Of a DNA stretch of 64,000 nucleotides, positions 11,657 to 23,589 are shown one piece after another. How positions within the stretch are numbered: the first letter of the stretch is position 1; every line of letters begins with the position of its first letter. The position numbers were made by a program, and so were the translations under genes. The stretch is from Phymorhynchus buccinoides (taxonomy: Eukaryota; Mollusca; Gastropoda; Neogastropoda; Raphitomidae). The stretch lies in assembly GCA_017654935.2 (NCBI GenBank), contig CM065690.1, forward strand, positions 20,543,808 through 20,607,807. Reading direction: 5' to 3'. Below the pieces are notes generated by a model, which searched no databases, had not been told where the DNA came from, and saw nothing but the letters and a program-made list of their open reading frames with translations.

Positions 11657-11879
11657 CCAATCAGATTGCTGGGATTTTTTGACCGTGGATTAACCACTTG
11701 TGCTATTACTTTTAACTTGTTTATAAAAAAGAAGCAATATTTACGTCCTATTTAGATAGAAGCCAAAGTGTTTATGAAACGAACCAATAGGAACCTTTCG
11801 TTAACGGGGGCGACCAATCAGGGTCGAGCTATCCTAACCTGTGGTGTCACAGTGCAGGTCGTGACAACCTCTATAAAGG
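11657..11879 (+). promoter_or_regulatory. CCAAT x3 plus TATA module, antisense to LINE copy 1
   Basis: In plus orientation there are CCAAT boxes at 11657-11661, 11784-11788 and 11814-11818, and TATAAAGG at 11872-11879. The same module sits in copy 2 at 20320-20522. It would drive transcription away from ORF1, outward from the element. Its position just before the point where copies 1 and 2 stop matching is notable. Promoter activity is inferred from motif order and orientation only. Confidence 0.45.
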
Positions 11880-12239
11880 CTTAGCTTTTCCAAGATTCTA
11901 GTTTGCAATTTTGTCACTTTTCTACTAAGTTCCCTCCGTGTCTCCACTGGAGAGATCACTACTCAGTTTTTATCAAAAAATATTATCTTTATTAAACAGA
12001 TAAACGTTATCTTGTGCAATTTAAGCACCAAAATTTACAAAATTCTTATTTATTCTGTTTAGATGTTATGGATTTTAGAATCCTATCTTTTTAAGAAATC
12101 CTTACATTTTAGTGTCTGTTCAAGAGAACAGGCCTTCTGTTTTTCTTATCCTTATACAAATCAATTTAACTTGGTATTTTAACAAACAAATGTATTCATT
12201 TATATTTATGCCTAAAGTTCACACCTACGTCTCCCTACG

Positions 12240-12730
12240 GCAATGAGTTAAAGAGTATCCAAAAGATTTGGAGAGACAGGACAGACCTATTGGTTTATTC
12301 ACCTAACTCCTATTCTGACTAATTTATTTGCCCGCGCACAAGCTCCTCCAACAACTTAGGAGGCTGGCGGGAACCCTAACAGAGTGTGGAACTGCCCTAC
12401 AAGAATCTTAGTCTATGAAGTCCGTGTCCACCAGGCCGTAGCCTACGAGTGGAGGGAATGATAGAAACGCGAGAGCGACATTGAAAAGTCGAAAACAAAA
12501 AATAGTGAGCAAAGGTAAAAAAGTCCAGTAAAAAAACTAGCTAACTTCAGGTCCTAGGCCCTACTCCCAGGAGTCCTGCTGTGACCTGGCTCTATGGCCG
12601 GCGCAGTCCTCCTGGGTATACCACTTTTGTGGTATGTCCTACGACCCTACACTAGGCAGCTGAATGACACATCAAACTGCAAAAAAATGTAAAAAAACAA
12701 AACCCTATTTCCTTATTTATACTCACTAAC
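12240..12730 (-). promoter_or_regulatory. LINE 5' leader core with TATA-like box and hairpin
   Basis: Read on the minus strand, a TATAAATA near 12723-12716 is followed by GTTTTG and a T-run, then GCAGTTTGATG, the hairpin (12635-12618, ATACCAC-AAAA-GTGGTAT), CCTAGGACC and the CCACTCGTAGGC block. The order is identical to 3390-3800 and 20530-20830. It is probably the 5' end of LINE copy 1. Confidence 0.55.
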
Positions 12731-12745
12731 GCAAAGACACTGCCC

Positions 12746-13073
12746 CGAGGAAACGCAGAGGCGGACGAAGGTGGGTGAAGTGTTGCTCAACGGTAGACCG
12801 GAGCAAGAATGGTGGCCCAACGTAGAACCAGTCTGTCGTACGGCGGTGCTGGTGGGAGCGGCTCAAGAGTGGTGGGTGCCCATCTTCCGTCAGCAAGCCA
12901 TCGTACTGTAGTCAAAAGTTGCCAAAGCAGGAATCCAACGCTGCAAGTTGAGGAGGCCCCAGAAGTAACAGCAAAAAGATGACGCTGTGAAGGCTCTCTC
13001 TCTCTCTGTGCTCTCGCCAGCTGGCCTGCCAAAGTCTGGATGATGAAATGACCTCGAATGAATTTTAGGTAGG
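12746..13073. other. Spacer between the two LINE copies
   Basis: No supported gene was found. The 109-residue minus-strand reading frame here shows no domain and runs into the LINE tail, so it is not called. Confidence 0.4.
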
Positions 13074-13122
13074 TAATTATTCTTAGCGTCCTCTCGGCCG
13101 AAGCCATATGGGACATTACGAT
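13074..13122 (-). terminator. 3' terminal stem-loop of LINE copy 2
   Basis: It has the same GTCC-CATAT-GGC-TTCG-GCC-GAGA-GGAC core as copy 1 (13114 to 13088), followed by a TAAGAATAATTA-like terminus. Confidence 0.7.
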
Positions 13123-14255
13123 ATATTTTAGTTGTTTGGAAGAAGGGGGGAAGGGGAAAAAAGAAATATGTTTTATTTTACTTTAGATGTTTATTTTACT
13201 ATTTATAAGTGTTTTTCTCTTGAATAAAGGTCAAGGTTTTACTTTTTATGAGCCATGGCTCGTACGAGACTACTGTCTAGTTAAAACTTTACTTTTAAGA
13301 TAAAAATGAATGATTAAAATTATATTTTGAGCTGTACCCCTCCTGGCGAGAGCCTAATGATTAAAACTTCAGGACCACTTTGATTTTAAAAGAACAAGTA
13401 TTTAATGAAAATATTAAAAATTCCAATGAAGGTCAAACAACGATATTTACATGTTTTTGTCTTATTAGACTTTATTTTAATGAAACTCTCGTTGTTAAAA
13501 GGTTACCACTGAAAGTGGAAAACTATTTGTACAGTGTTTAAAAAGAAATACATCAATTAATTTCTCACATTATATGAAAATTTTTATGAAAATAAAAAAA
13601 CTGGGGTCCCAAGAAAAAAAATAAAAAAATTTTTACAGACTTATTACTACCACAGACTCAAAAAAAAAGGCGCTAACAAATTTGGCCGAGTCTGGGCAGA
13701 AAAAGTTACTCTGTGGACCCCAAGTCTCCAATTGTTCAGTTTTTAAAGAAATTTTGTTTTTTTTATAGTTGTTAAAAACAGTCTGTGTTTAAGATATTTT
13801 TAAAACCAAATTTTAAAACTAGTACTTCATGACGGGGATAGTTAACGAATCCTACTTGTTTAGGTCGGAGGGAGGGAGGTAGAGGGACCCCCTCCTCTCC
13901 GGCCAAAACAGTGGTAGGGCGTCGTTATATAGGTCCAGCATTAAGTGCGGGGGGACCTATTGGGATAACCCTGACCGTAATTTAACGTTCGCGACTACGA
14001 GGCACCCCCCCGGAGGTCGGGCCGCGCACCCATCTACTGGGGGAAAGGGAGTAAAATTTACTCGGATTCAAAAGAGTCCTACCGGCCATGTATAGTACAT
14101 GCCGAAAGTTAAAAAAGGAAAACTAATTTTTGGGTTTGGGGATGGACTGTGGGTAGGTACGCGGCCCGCTGTCCGGAGGGACCCTATTCCCGTCATTAAA
14201 ATCATTTGTTTAAAAGTTTACAATTAAATCTTATTTTGTTTTGTTCCCTTCTTGA
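13123..14255 (-). other. 3' UTR of LINE copy 2
   Basis: It is collinear with 4413-5556 with small indels in A/T runs. No gene lies within it. Confidence 0.7.
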
Positions 14256-17200
14256 TCAAAAATGTTGACCAAAGGAAGTTTTGACTAAGGCTTCGGCCAG
14301 CCAGACCAAAGGGGCCCACCCTTCTGTTGTATGTTTTTGTATTATTAATTTGGAGAACGTTATATGGTATATTTTTAGTTTTTGAATTAGTGGATTCAGT
14401 TCTTTTGTAATAATTACACATGGATTAAAAAGATGTTCCATGTCGAGGGTTTTCCCACATTCGCATTTTACTTCGATGTATGTACAGGGATTTGAGCTGG
14501 TTCTTAGTCTGAAAATTAATGATTGTAAACATGGTTTGATAGGCAGAAAGAGGCCGCCTTTTACTATTATATGATCCCAAGAGTGGGCTTTGGCGTAGAT
14601 TTCTAGCTCTCTGCTCCACTCTTGGAATGCTGCTCTTTTTAGTTTACTTTTAGATTCTTTTATGGATAGTTTAATGTTAATTAGGGTACCCGATCTTCCT
14701 TCAGCGGCATTTTTGGCCGCCCTATCAGCTCGGTCATTGCCCAATATCCCACAATGGGAGGGTATCCAGGTTATGACAATAGAAGTTCCCTTAAGTATAA
14801 TTTGGTGTGTTAATATTCTTATTTCGTTTATAATTTCCAGTCTGTTATTTGTTTCTCCCTGAAGGGCCTGGATGGAGGATAATGAGTCTGTGTAGATAAC
14901 TACATTTATTGGAGGATTAGTTAAATTGTTTAGGAAGGAGCATACTTCGAGTATTGCCCATAGCTCGGCACTGAAAATCGAAAGATGGTCGTTTAATTGA
15001 AAAGATTTTGTTATTTCTAATGTGGGAATGGTAAAAGCACACCCTACCTTGTGGTCAATTTTAGAACCATCTGTATAAATTTGTAAATAATATTTTGCTG
15101 CTTCAATTTTTTCTTTAGCTGCTGTACTTATTAGATTGACCTCTTCTTTCGAAAATTTGCTATTTAAGGTTGTGTCGTATTGGATTTCTTCTCTTTCCCA
15201 TGGGGGAAAGCACGCCGAAGGGTGTAGTGAGACATCCTGCAAGTCCAGGCTAGCCTCTTTGAACAAATTAGCTGAGAAATGAATAATATTGGTGTTCTTA
15301 TCACTTGCTGTGGGATTTTTTTTCTTTTTGGTCTCGTAATTCAAAAAAGGGTCTATCATATTCATTTTGAATTCTTTAAATGATTCTGTTTTGGCTGCAT
15401 ACCAGCGTATTAGGAAGTTGGCACAGTTTACCTTCATCAAATTCTCTAATGGCAGCCACCCGATGTCCCTGTACACTAACTTGTTTACTGCGTACACAGG
15501 GACACTGAGTGCAATTTTAAGTGCCTTAGTCTCTATGACTTGTAGTTTTAGAAACTGGCTTTTAGTTAACGAGTGAAAGGCTTCCATTCCGTAGGTTAAT
15601 CGGCTGCGCACCAGGGCCCTAACCAGGTTAACCAGGAATTTTGGGTCCTTAGCCCATCTTTCTTTAGATATTACTTTGATAAAATTTAAGGCTTGCGAAG
15701 CCTTTTTTGCTGTATGTTCAATGTGTGGTGTCCAATTTAACGTAGGAGTAAGAATTACTCCCAAGAATTTAACTTTTGTGCTCTGTTTTTTTACAGTGCC
15801 TAGTATGTCTATTGTAAAATCAGTTTTGTCTCTTTTGTTGGAAAAGACCATAAATTCACATTTGTCCTGTGACAATGAAAAGCCATTATCCCGAAGGTAC
15901 GTTGCTATAGCTGTTATATGGCGTTGATGTTCTTTATGCATTAGTAAGTATTTTTTTGTATTTGGGGGTGTCCATATCGCGATATCATCGGCATACATAG
16001 AAATTTTTGATTTTCCCAATGGTATGCTCTGTATGTCGTGGAGCATGATATTAAACAGGGTTGGTGCGATCATGCTTCCCTGTGGGACGCCCATGTCCAA
16101 GGTGTAAACTCTGGACAGGGACTGTCCCACATTAACTCTCATCTTTCTATTTTCTAAAAAGGCTTTGATAAAATTAAACGTGTTGCCCGCTATACCGAGC
16201 CTGCTAATTTTTTGAAGTAACCTCCCATGCCAAACTGAGTCGTACGCCCCTTTGATGTCAAAGAACGTAGATAGTATGATTCTTCGGCGATTAAACGCTC
16301 TTTTGACATGGGAGGTCAATTTAACTACTTGTTCCATACAGGATCGATTTTTTCGAAAACCTGCTTGGAAGGGGGGCAAAATGTTATTTTTTTGTAAAAA
16401 GTAATCTAATCGTGTTCTCACGATCCTTTCGTAAACTTTACCCAGATGAGGGGTGAGGGAGATAGGCCGGTAACTTTTGGGATCCCTCTTCGGTTTTCCG
16501 GGTTTAGGGATCCCTATTACTTGGGCCTCTTTCCAAGCTTGTGGAATTTCCCCCCCCCCTCCCAACATCTGGAGTAGAATCCATGTAAAATTTGTAAATA
16601 ATTTGGGGGTAATTGTTTTATTATCTTGTAGGAGATGATATCACCTCCTGTTGCTTTATTTACCTTTTTTATACTACGAAGGGCTCTAGCAAGCTCGGTA
16701 TATTTGATTGGGGAGTTTATAGGATTGGAATTGTCCGTGGATTTATTAAAAACTGGAATGCTATTTCTTCTTTCTTGTTCTTGTGGTGGCAAAGCAGTAG
16801 TTTGGCTAGCCTTACTGAAGGTTTCAGCTAATACGTTAGCTGTTTCGATATTTGATGTTGTTGATTTGTTATTTACTGTTAACCTTGTCTTTCTAGAAAA
16901 TCCACTGAGTTTTAACCTTTTTAGTCTCTTCCAGGCTTTCCCTAGGTCTTTAAAATCAATTAACTTTTCGTTAGTAAAGTACTCCAATTTGGATTTAGCT
17001 ATAATTTTTTTACTGTGTTTCTCTTTGATTTTTTTGTCGTTGAAATTTTCTTCTGTGGGGTATTTATTAAATCTGTTGCTTGCCTTATGTTTATCTTTTA
17101 CTACTTCTGCACAGTCCTCGTTCCACCAGGGATTATTTCTGGTCTGGTTGATCTTTTCTGAGGACTGTGAACTCATGGGGATGGCTAGTGTGCTAGCTTC

Positions 17201-18021
17201 TAAAATTTGTGTATGGATATTTTTATAATGTATTTCTATGTTCTGGTGTTCGACTTCATTTGGAGTATGTTTCTCCAAAACTGCTTTAAAAACTTCCCAA
17301 TTGGCTTTTTCATATAGAAATTTTTTCGGTGGCAAGTTTTCCGAATCATCTATGTATGTTCCAATCTCTATTGAAATAGGCCTATGGTCTGAACCCAAGG
17401 GATCTATTAGAGGGTACCAGTCCGTCTTTGTATATAACTGTGGACTGATCAAGGTTAAGTCCACAGTGGTGGCTTTATTGTTTTGTATGTCAGGATATCT
17501 TGTGTTCGTCCCATCATTAAGTAGGACCAGATTAGATTCATTAATGTCGTCCATTAGTGTCTGATCATCATTTCTTGTACAATTGTGCTCCCAGGCTATG
17601 TGGTGAGCATTAAAATCTCCCAACACAGTCCAGGAGCAAGTTAGGGGCAAAGAATTGAGCCAGTTAGTTGTGGGAGCCTTTTTATATCCCTGTGGGTAGT
17701 ATACGTTTACTATATGTAGGGGGTGGTCTTTTAAATGAATTTGTATAGTATTAGAGTATTGGATTGTGTCAATATTTGTAATTGGCGAGGCAATGTTATT
17801 GTAGCCTATATTTTTCCTTACGTAGGTTGCTGTTTTTACCTTATCTAGTGAGTTACTAATTGATGGAGGGTGGCAAAAGCCATCTATTCTAGGTAAATTT
17901 CCAACTGTGCAATTTAATGATTGGATACAGAGAATGTGATATTGAGTTGTGTTTGTAGCCAAAAAATGTATCAAAAAGTCTGTGTTGGAGGAAGCTGCTC
18001 TGCAGTTCCACTGAAGAATGT
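14256..18021 (-). pseudogene. LINE ORF2 of copy 2, one frameshift in a G run
   Basis: It reads in two frames: 18021-16517 (endonuclease and the N-terminal part of the RT; first ATG at 17974) and 16568-14256 (RT from CWEGGEIPQAWKEAQ onward, YADD, RNase H, Cys/His tail). The break lies in the C homopolymer at 16550-16559 (10 bases) where copy 1 has 8 (7851-7858), a +2 shift. Everything else is open and almost identical to copy 1. It is either a recent knock-out or a homopolymer sequencing error. The endonuclease again has Q-S in place of Q-E. Confidence 0.9.
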
Positions 18022-18085
18022 TAACCGAAGAAGAAGACAGGAGTGTTTTAAATGGATTTTAATTAAACTGTTTCTATTAAGAAAC

Positions 18086-20157
18086 TTACAGAGCTTTATG
18101 CGACACATATCTGTATCGTTGTCTGGAAGCCTCAGTCGGTTCGCAAACCAACTGAGCCAGACGATACAGATTACTGCCTTGTGAGGTGGGAATGGGGGAC
18201 TGGTCGCTTGGTGGGAGGAGGGCCACCAAACCGTCAAGAAGCAATTTAGGTTTGTTACCAGTTCTGGCCTTTACTAAGGAGATCAGAACTTTAGTTATGA
18301 GCTCCTCTCCTGGGGATTTATTAGTTACTTGTTGTTCCATTTGCTGTATTTGTTTTAAATCAATGGGTGTGGCTAGTGTGTTGGTCTCTTGGGGCGGACT
18401 CAGATCCAGTTTTTGTGTCATTTTGTCTTGAAAGTCCGTCATTAGTTTGTCCATGTGTTTAGTCATACACGTCATCATTGTCTCTGTCTGTTTCTGGATC
18501 TGGTCCGCCACAAGTGCTTCGATGGTTTTCTCTGAGGCATGTTTTTGTTGTTGGGTTAGGAGGGTAGCTTTTGCTTTTAAAAGTCTCTTTTTGTTACTGT
18601 TCAGTCTATTTCTTTTTGAGAGAATTCTCTTTCTGGTTATTTTGATGGTAAGGGGTGCATGTTCCGGGTCGCCGGGGGGGTCCTGGATTGGATCCCCCAC
18701 AGTCTCTCGGTCCACAACACCCCTCACTTTGTCTGCAAAACTGGTTTTCTGTGCCTTCCCCGGAGGGCCTCTCTCTTCGGTTCTCCATGCCACATCTGGT
18801 GGCAAATGTGGAGGTGGCCTTCTTTGTTCTTTAAGTGTTTTTTCCTCAGTTAGAGCAATCTTGGCCTTCTTGATGGCCTCTGAATAGGGCAAGAAGGTCT
18901 CTGCTCTAATTCTGTTAGCTCTAAGACGCAATTGGTATTGGGGACAGCCCTGGTACGCAGCCGAATGCTCTCCCATACAGTTAATGCACTTCAGCGTTTG
19001 TGTTTTGCACTCTTTGATATTGTGTCCAGGCTGGGCACACCTCACGCAAATTTCCTTTTTCGATCTGCATTGATCTTGGCTGTGTCCCAGCCTGGAACAT
19101 TTCCTGCATTTTCGGACTGGTGCCACGTAAGGGTGTACCTTAAACTCTTCCGCATTTAGTTTGACTAGTGACGGGAGGGTAGTCCTGTCAAAGGTGATTC
19201 TGACGGCCCTAGAGTCACTCCCGTCCTTGTTTTTAAGTCTAGTTACTTGCTTGGCGCCTGGTATTAATCTTTTCATTTCGTCACAACTTTCTTCGTGAGG
19301 GATAGCTTTAATCACACCTTCCGTTGTGGCAGTTGGGATTGTACATTTAATGTTAATCTGTGAAGTTTGTTCATCCCAGCCAGGATGCGTTGTTGTTTTT
19401 CAGAACGACACCCTATCAAATATCTATTATTTGACAGGGGTCTCTGACTGAGTATGGGCCCCGTGGTCTGGCACCACATATTGTAACTAGTTGTGGGTCC
19501 GAGGGACCTGAGCGTGGCCGAGCCTGTGCCCAGGTCCTCCAGAACCACTGGGAACTGTAGGAACACTGGTGGGGGTTGGTCTCCCTGTCTAACTGGCCTT
19601 GAGTTTGTGTTTGGTTTGTTTCTGTTCCCTGTCCCAGAGGCTGTCTTGGAACCAGGTTCCCCGGCAGCCTCTGAGGCAGTCTCAGATTGACAGGGCCGTT
19701 GGCCCTCTTTTTCTTTGTTTATTTCGACAGTCTCTGGTTCCTCAATCCGGACCTTTAACTGAGTCTCAATCTGGACCTCCTGATTTGGGGGCAGAAAGGG
19801 GGGTGGATTGTCATCCATATCTTTCAACTCTTCCCTTATTTTTTTCTCATTTGGGAGTGGATCGTTGGATTTGTCCGAGTTGGAGTCTGAAAGCCTTTCA
19901 TTTCTAGATCTTTTTCGATTTTGTACCAACGTAAAGTTGGTTTCGTCATTTATTTCTTTGGAGAAGACTGAATCATTTAGAGGATCTGCAACCTCTGGTG
20001 ACTGTGGTGAGTCTTCCATGGTGGTAGGTTCAGACTCTGATTCACTGAAATGTACATGTTCTTCTTTTTCAGTGTTTGATTGAGATGATAGGGTCCTCTG
20101 GGACGTTGTCCCAGGATTTGTTAGCCCACTTTTCTTTTGAGACTCAGACGAACTCAT
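18086..20157 (-). pseudogene. LINE ORF1 of copy 2, one frameshift
   Basis: The start is ATG at 20157. The N-terminal frame runs to 19312. The C-terminal frame with the three zinc knuckles runs to the stop at 18086. A 1-nt deletion near 19361 (TGTGAAG against TGTGCAAG in copy 1) causes the shift. Unlike copy 1, the LPYSEAIKKAKIAL segment after the knuckles is intact here, so the two copies are broken at different places. Confidence 0.88.
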
Positions 20158-20319
20158 GTTTTACTGTTTAACTTATGACTGGTTATGAAATTTAGTTTGT
20201 TTAAAGAACAAGATTCAAAGTTACAGTTTTCAATTACAGTACACTTCTCTAAGTATTGTTCCCTCCTACCAACGGTTGGGAAGGAACAACACAGCGTGTC
20301 CTTTCGTTATTCCCAGCGA

Positions 20320-20522
20320 CCAATCAGATCGCTGGGATTTTTTGTAACCGTGGATTAACCACTTGTGCTATTATTTTTAACTTGTTTACATCCTTACTAG
20401 ATAGAAGCCAAAGTGTTTATGAAACGAACCAATAGGAACCTTTCGTTAACGGGGGCGACCAATCAGGGTCGAGCTATCCTAACCTGTGGTGTCACAGTGC
20501 AGGTCGTGACAGCCTCTATAAA
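20320..20522 (+). promoter_or_regulatory. CCAAT x3 plus TATA module facing the third LINE
   Basis: CCAAT boxes lie at 20320-20324, 20429-20433 and 20459-20463, with TATAAA at 20517-20522, all in plus orientation. Eight bases after the TATA the copy-2 homology ends, and the plus-strand leader of the third LINE begins at 20530. The geometry fits a TATA promoter for that element supplied by, or shared with, the head of copy 2. Confidence 0.45.
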
Positions 20523-20579
20523 GGCTTAGTTTTTGATAGTTCGATGTTTTATTCGACTATCCAGCTAGGGTTGTAGGAC

Positions 20580-20597
20580 ATACTACAAAAGTAGTAT
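20580..20597 (+). promoter_or_regulatory. Conserved hairpin of the third LINE's leader
   Basis: The pairing is ATACTAC-AAAA-GTAGTAT. Relative to the 12618-12635 copy, one C-G pair has become a T-A pair, a compensatory change. Confidence 0.55.
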
Positions 20598-21474
20598 TCT
20601 TAGGGCCTAGGACCTCTAGCTAGCTAGTTTTCTCTGGTTTTTCATTTTTTCTTTCCTCCACTATCTTTTTTTTCCGACTCTCGTCGTTCCACACTCTGTC
20701 ATCCCCCCACTCGTAGGCCTTTTGTGCCGGTGGGTACGGACTACATAGAATAGGTTCTTGATAGGTAGCTTTTCTCACTCTGATAGGGTTCTCGCCAGCC
20801 TCCTAATTTGTTGGAGGAGTTTGTGTGCGAGCAAACTAAAACTAGATTATGTAGGCCTTTAAACAATAGGAATCGTCCTCTTTGCTACGTCTTTCTCTCT
20901 ATTAGTAAACTTAACTTTGCACCTTCCTTCTTTAACTCTACTTAAATTCATATCCTAAAACTACTAGGTATAATTTGGTAGGATAAACTGCTAGGCCTCT
21001 CTCTTACATAAAATATAAATTTCCCTCGTTACCTAACTCGTTGCTAGGCTGTTTTTATCAGACTAATGATTAAAAGTTTCATTTTCTTCCCGTAACTTAG
21101 TCCTCATTTAGGGCCGGAAAGTCTGACCTCTTTCAGACTTCGCGTCACTCCTACTCGAGTTGGTGTTCATTGGGGGTCGGCTTACTCGACCTCCCTCTTT
21201 TTTCCGCCATCTTCGCTTCTTTTCTCTCCGTCTTTTAACTAGGTTTTACTTATAAAATAGGATTTTAACCGTGCAAAGGTCTTTGGCCTCCGGTTTTTCT
21301 CTATTAAATCTTAAGAATCTTAGGACTCGTGACTACCGTTTTTTGGATTACATAAAGTAAAGATAGCTCCCTTTCTTGTAGTATTCTAAAAAACATAATA
21401 CTAAAAGAAGTTATAAATAATTAATCTCTAAAAAACAATAAAATAACTGATAAGCTCTTGATATAACGGAAAAT

Positions 21475-23472
21475 TTGACAATGAGTAAACAGACTACCCC
21501 AAAGTGGGGTCCTAAATCAGATAGTTCAGAACATGAAGAATGGATCTTAGAATCCTCTTGTGATGAAGACTCAAATAGTGAGGGGGTGTTCTTTCCACTA
21601 CCCTCAGAACCTGAACGGAACACTCCTAGGAAAAGAAATAGAGGTCAACGAACCCCCTCAGACCCATCTTCTCCTCTTAACGAAGGAGAAAACAAAAAGC
21701 CTAAAAACTCTCTGGAAGGCAAAAGCCCACTGAGCTCGACTCCCAGACAAATTCCTCTGGATCAAGTAAAGACTAAACCACCAAACAAAAGTACAGTAGA
21801 CGCTGAAATGCACTCTCTAGACAACACTCTTTGTGAAGAAGTAACTCTAGAAGATAGCGTCAAAAATCAAAATACAGAAGAAAAACTACAACAAATAAAG
21901 TCTAATGATAGAACCTCCCCAAAGCCAGTTCCAATCTGGAAAAAACATCCAAAAAAACCAAACCAAGAACAACCACCACCATTGTTCCTCAAATTTCCAG
22001 TCATCATGGAAGATCTAGGGACCGGCTCCTGTACATACGGGGGCTTGGGCCCTGCCACAAATGTCAAAGTTTGGAGACAGACACTAGGGCCGATCATCTC
22101 ACAACGATCATTAGGCAACCACAAATGGCTAATAGGCTGCTCCTCAGCTAAACAACAGGATCAATTGTTAAAGAAAACAACTCTGGTCGGCATAAACATC
22201 AAGTGCACTAAACCAATAGCTACAACAGAGGGAGTCATAAAAGGCATTGACACAATGGTAGATCCACAAGAACTACTCCCCTACATAGATAAGGCTCACA
22301 AAATCAGTCGTCTTAATAACAAAGACGGCACTCCATCCAAAGCCATTAAAGTAACTTTTCATTCAACCACTCTGCCAAAATTTGTCACAATAGACACTGA
22401 AGACTTCATGGTGCACCCCTGTGTGGCACCAGTTCGTAGATGCCATAAGTGCTCACGTTTTGGACACCTGGCAAGTCAGTGCCACGCAAAAAAAATCACA
22501 TGTCCTAGATGCTCACAAGTAGATCACCTAGCCAAAGATTGCACAAGTGAAATATTCAAATGTATCAATTGTGGGGGAGCCCACTCTGCCGCCTATCAGG
22601 GCTGCCCCCAGTTTCAAATCCGTCTCAAAGCTAACAGAATCCGTGGAGAAACATACATCACTTATGCCGAAGCTATTCGAAGAGCCAAGATAGAACAAGA
22701 AAAACAACAAGCTGAGAGAAAACAACCTCTCCCATCCCCTCCCATCGCTCTTGATACATTTTGGAGACAAGATTCTCATCCTAAAGTAATTGAAAATCCA
22801 AAAACCTATGCCTCAGTCCTCAAGCGAACAAACCAAAAACTCATAGAAAACAAAAACAACCCTAATCAAATCTCTAGAAAAGAACAAACAAACTCAGAGG
22901 AGACTGTCATCACCCCCTCAAACTCAATTCAAAAAGAAACTATTCGTGACGTCAAACAATCACTTCTAAAAGCCCAATCTGTTTTCCAGAAAAAAGAACA
23001 AGATAAGAAATTTGAAAAAAGTGTAGCGGAAGAAGTTGCAAGACAACTAAATGGAATCCAAACACAAATCCAAAAACAAATCCAGGACTTATCAGACAAC
23101 TTGACAAAACATATGGAACGTATGACTATGACAACAAACAAACCAAGTGACACAGGATCACTAATTCAAAGCTCAAAATCTACTCAGAGTAGCCCCAGTT
23201 CAAAGGCCCAGTCCTTGGACGAAAAGCAGTTGGCAAATTTCCTGACAGGCTTTGAAAAAGCTAGAGAAACAGCTAAACCCCAACTCATTATTGAAAGTCT
23301 GACATTACTGTTCCCACTAGTAGGGCAAAAGACTCCAATTCCAGTCAATAGAGGCGGAATACTATGGAACATGGTAGAAAAAATGTGTGGCATTTCGAGC
23401 AACCCAGCTAGGAAAACGAAGTCACTGTCGGGTGTTCCCCCTCCGGCTGGGGGGGGATCACTCCATTCTTAA
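21475..23472 (+). CDS. LINE ORF1 protein (zinc-knuckle Gag-like), intact, 665 aa
   Basis: The in-frame codon at 21475 is TTG; the first ATG is 21481 (MSKQTTPKWG), the more likely start. The N-terminus is acidic and Ser/Pro-rich (about 1-165). RRM-like segments LGTGSCTYGGLGP and TTEGVIKGID follow, then three Cys/His knuckles at about 322-380 (CHKCSRFGH, CPRCSQVDH, CINCGGAH), then a helical coiled-coil-like region at about 487-550. The C-terminus is longer than in the sister copies and ends in a Gly/Pro-rich stretch. The fold order matches the ORF1s of copies 1 and 2, but the sequence is a distant subfamily. It would bind element RNA. Its own ORF2 is deleted directly downstream. Confidence 0.88.
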   Translation: MTMSKQTTPKWGPKSDSSEHEEWILESSCDEDSNSEGVFFPLPSEPERNTPRKRNRGQRTPSDPSSPLNEGENKKPKNSLEGKSPLSSTPRQIPLDQVKTKPPNKSTVDAEMHSLDNTLCEEVTLEDSVKNQNTEEKLQQIKSNDRTSPKPVPIWKKHPKKPNQEQPPPLFLKFPVIMEDLGTGSCTYGGLGPATNVKVWRQTLGPIISQRSLGNHKWLIGCSSAKQQDQLLKKTTLVGINIKCTKPIATTEGVIKGIDTMVDPQELLPYIDKAHKISRLNNKDGTPSKAIKVTFHSTTLPKFVTIDTEDFMVHPCVAPVRRCHKCSRFGHLASQCHAKKITCPRCSQVDHLAKDCTSEIFKCINCGGAHSAAYQGCPQFQIRLKANRIRGETYITYAEAIRRAKIEQEKQQAERKQPLPSPPIALDTFWRQDSHPKVIENPKTYASVLKRTNQKLIENKNNPNQISRKEQTNSEETVITPSNSIQKETIRDVKQSLLKAQSVFQKKEQDKKFEKSVAEEVARQLNGIQTQIQKQIQDLSDNLTKHMERMTMTTNKPSDTGSLIQSSKSTQSSPSSKAQSLDEKQLANFLTGFEKARETAKPQLIIESLTLLFPLVGQKTPIPVNRGGILWNMVEKMCGISSNPARKTKSLSGVPPPAGGGSLHS

Positions 23473-23589
23473 ACTTTTAACCATATTTTAACCTCATATT
23501 TGTATATAACTCTCAAACAGAGAAAAGAAAATAAACTATAAAGAATCTCTTAAAAAAACAGCAAAGAAATACTGACCTTGTTATATTTT

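Larger units (their letters stand above)
4364..12745 (-). mobile_element. LINE copy 1, full length (I/Nimb-like, RNase H-bearing)
   Basis: This is a minus-strand non-LTR retrotransposon. In its own direction it has a leader (12745 to 11456), ORF1 (11455 to 9385, one frameshift), ORF2 (about 9321 to 5557, intact), a long GC-rich 3' UTR and a stem-loop tail ending at 4364. Near-identity with copy 2 (13074-20529) begins exactly at the tail and stops at 11884, after the TATAAAGGCTTAG block. The leader beyond that (11885-12745) has no counterpart in copy 2 but matches other LINE leaders in the same orientation, so I assign it here. It could instead be a separate head fragment. No target-site duplication is evident. 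Confidence 0.85.
13074..20529 (-). mobile_element. LINE copy 2 (near-identical to copy 1)
   Basis: It is collinear with copy 1 from the stem-loop tail (13088-13114) through the 3' UTR, ORF2 and ORF1 to the TATAAAGGCTTAG block ending at 20529. The flanks differ, which suggests two independent insertions of one young subfamily rather than a segmental duplication. Both ORFs carry one frameshift. The 5' end abuts the leader of the plus-strand third element with no spacer. Confidence 0.88.

Noticed and set aside
4364..20529. Segmental duplication producing the two near-identical LINE copies
   Set aside because: Similarity begins at the element's 3' tail and ends at the same 5' point, and the flanks are unrelated, which fits two insertions better.
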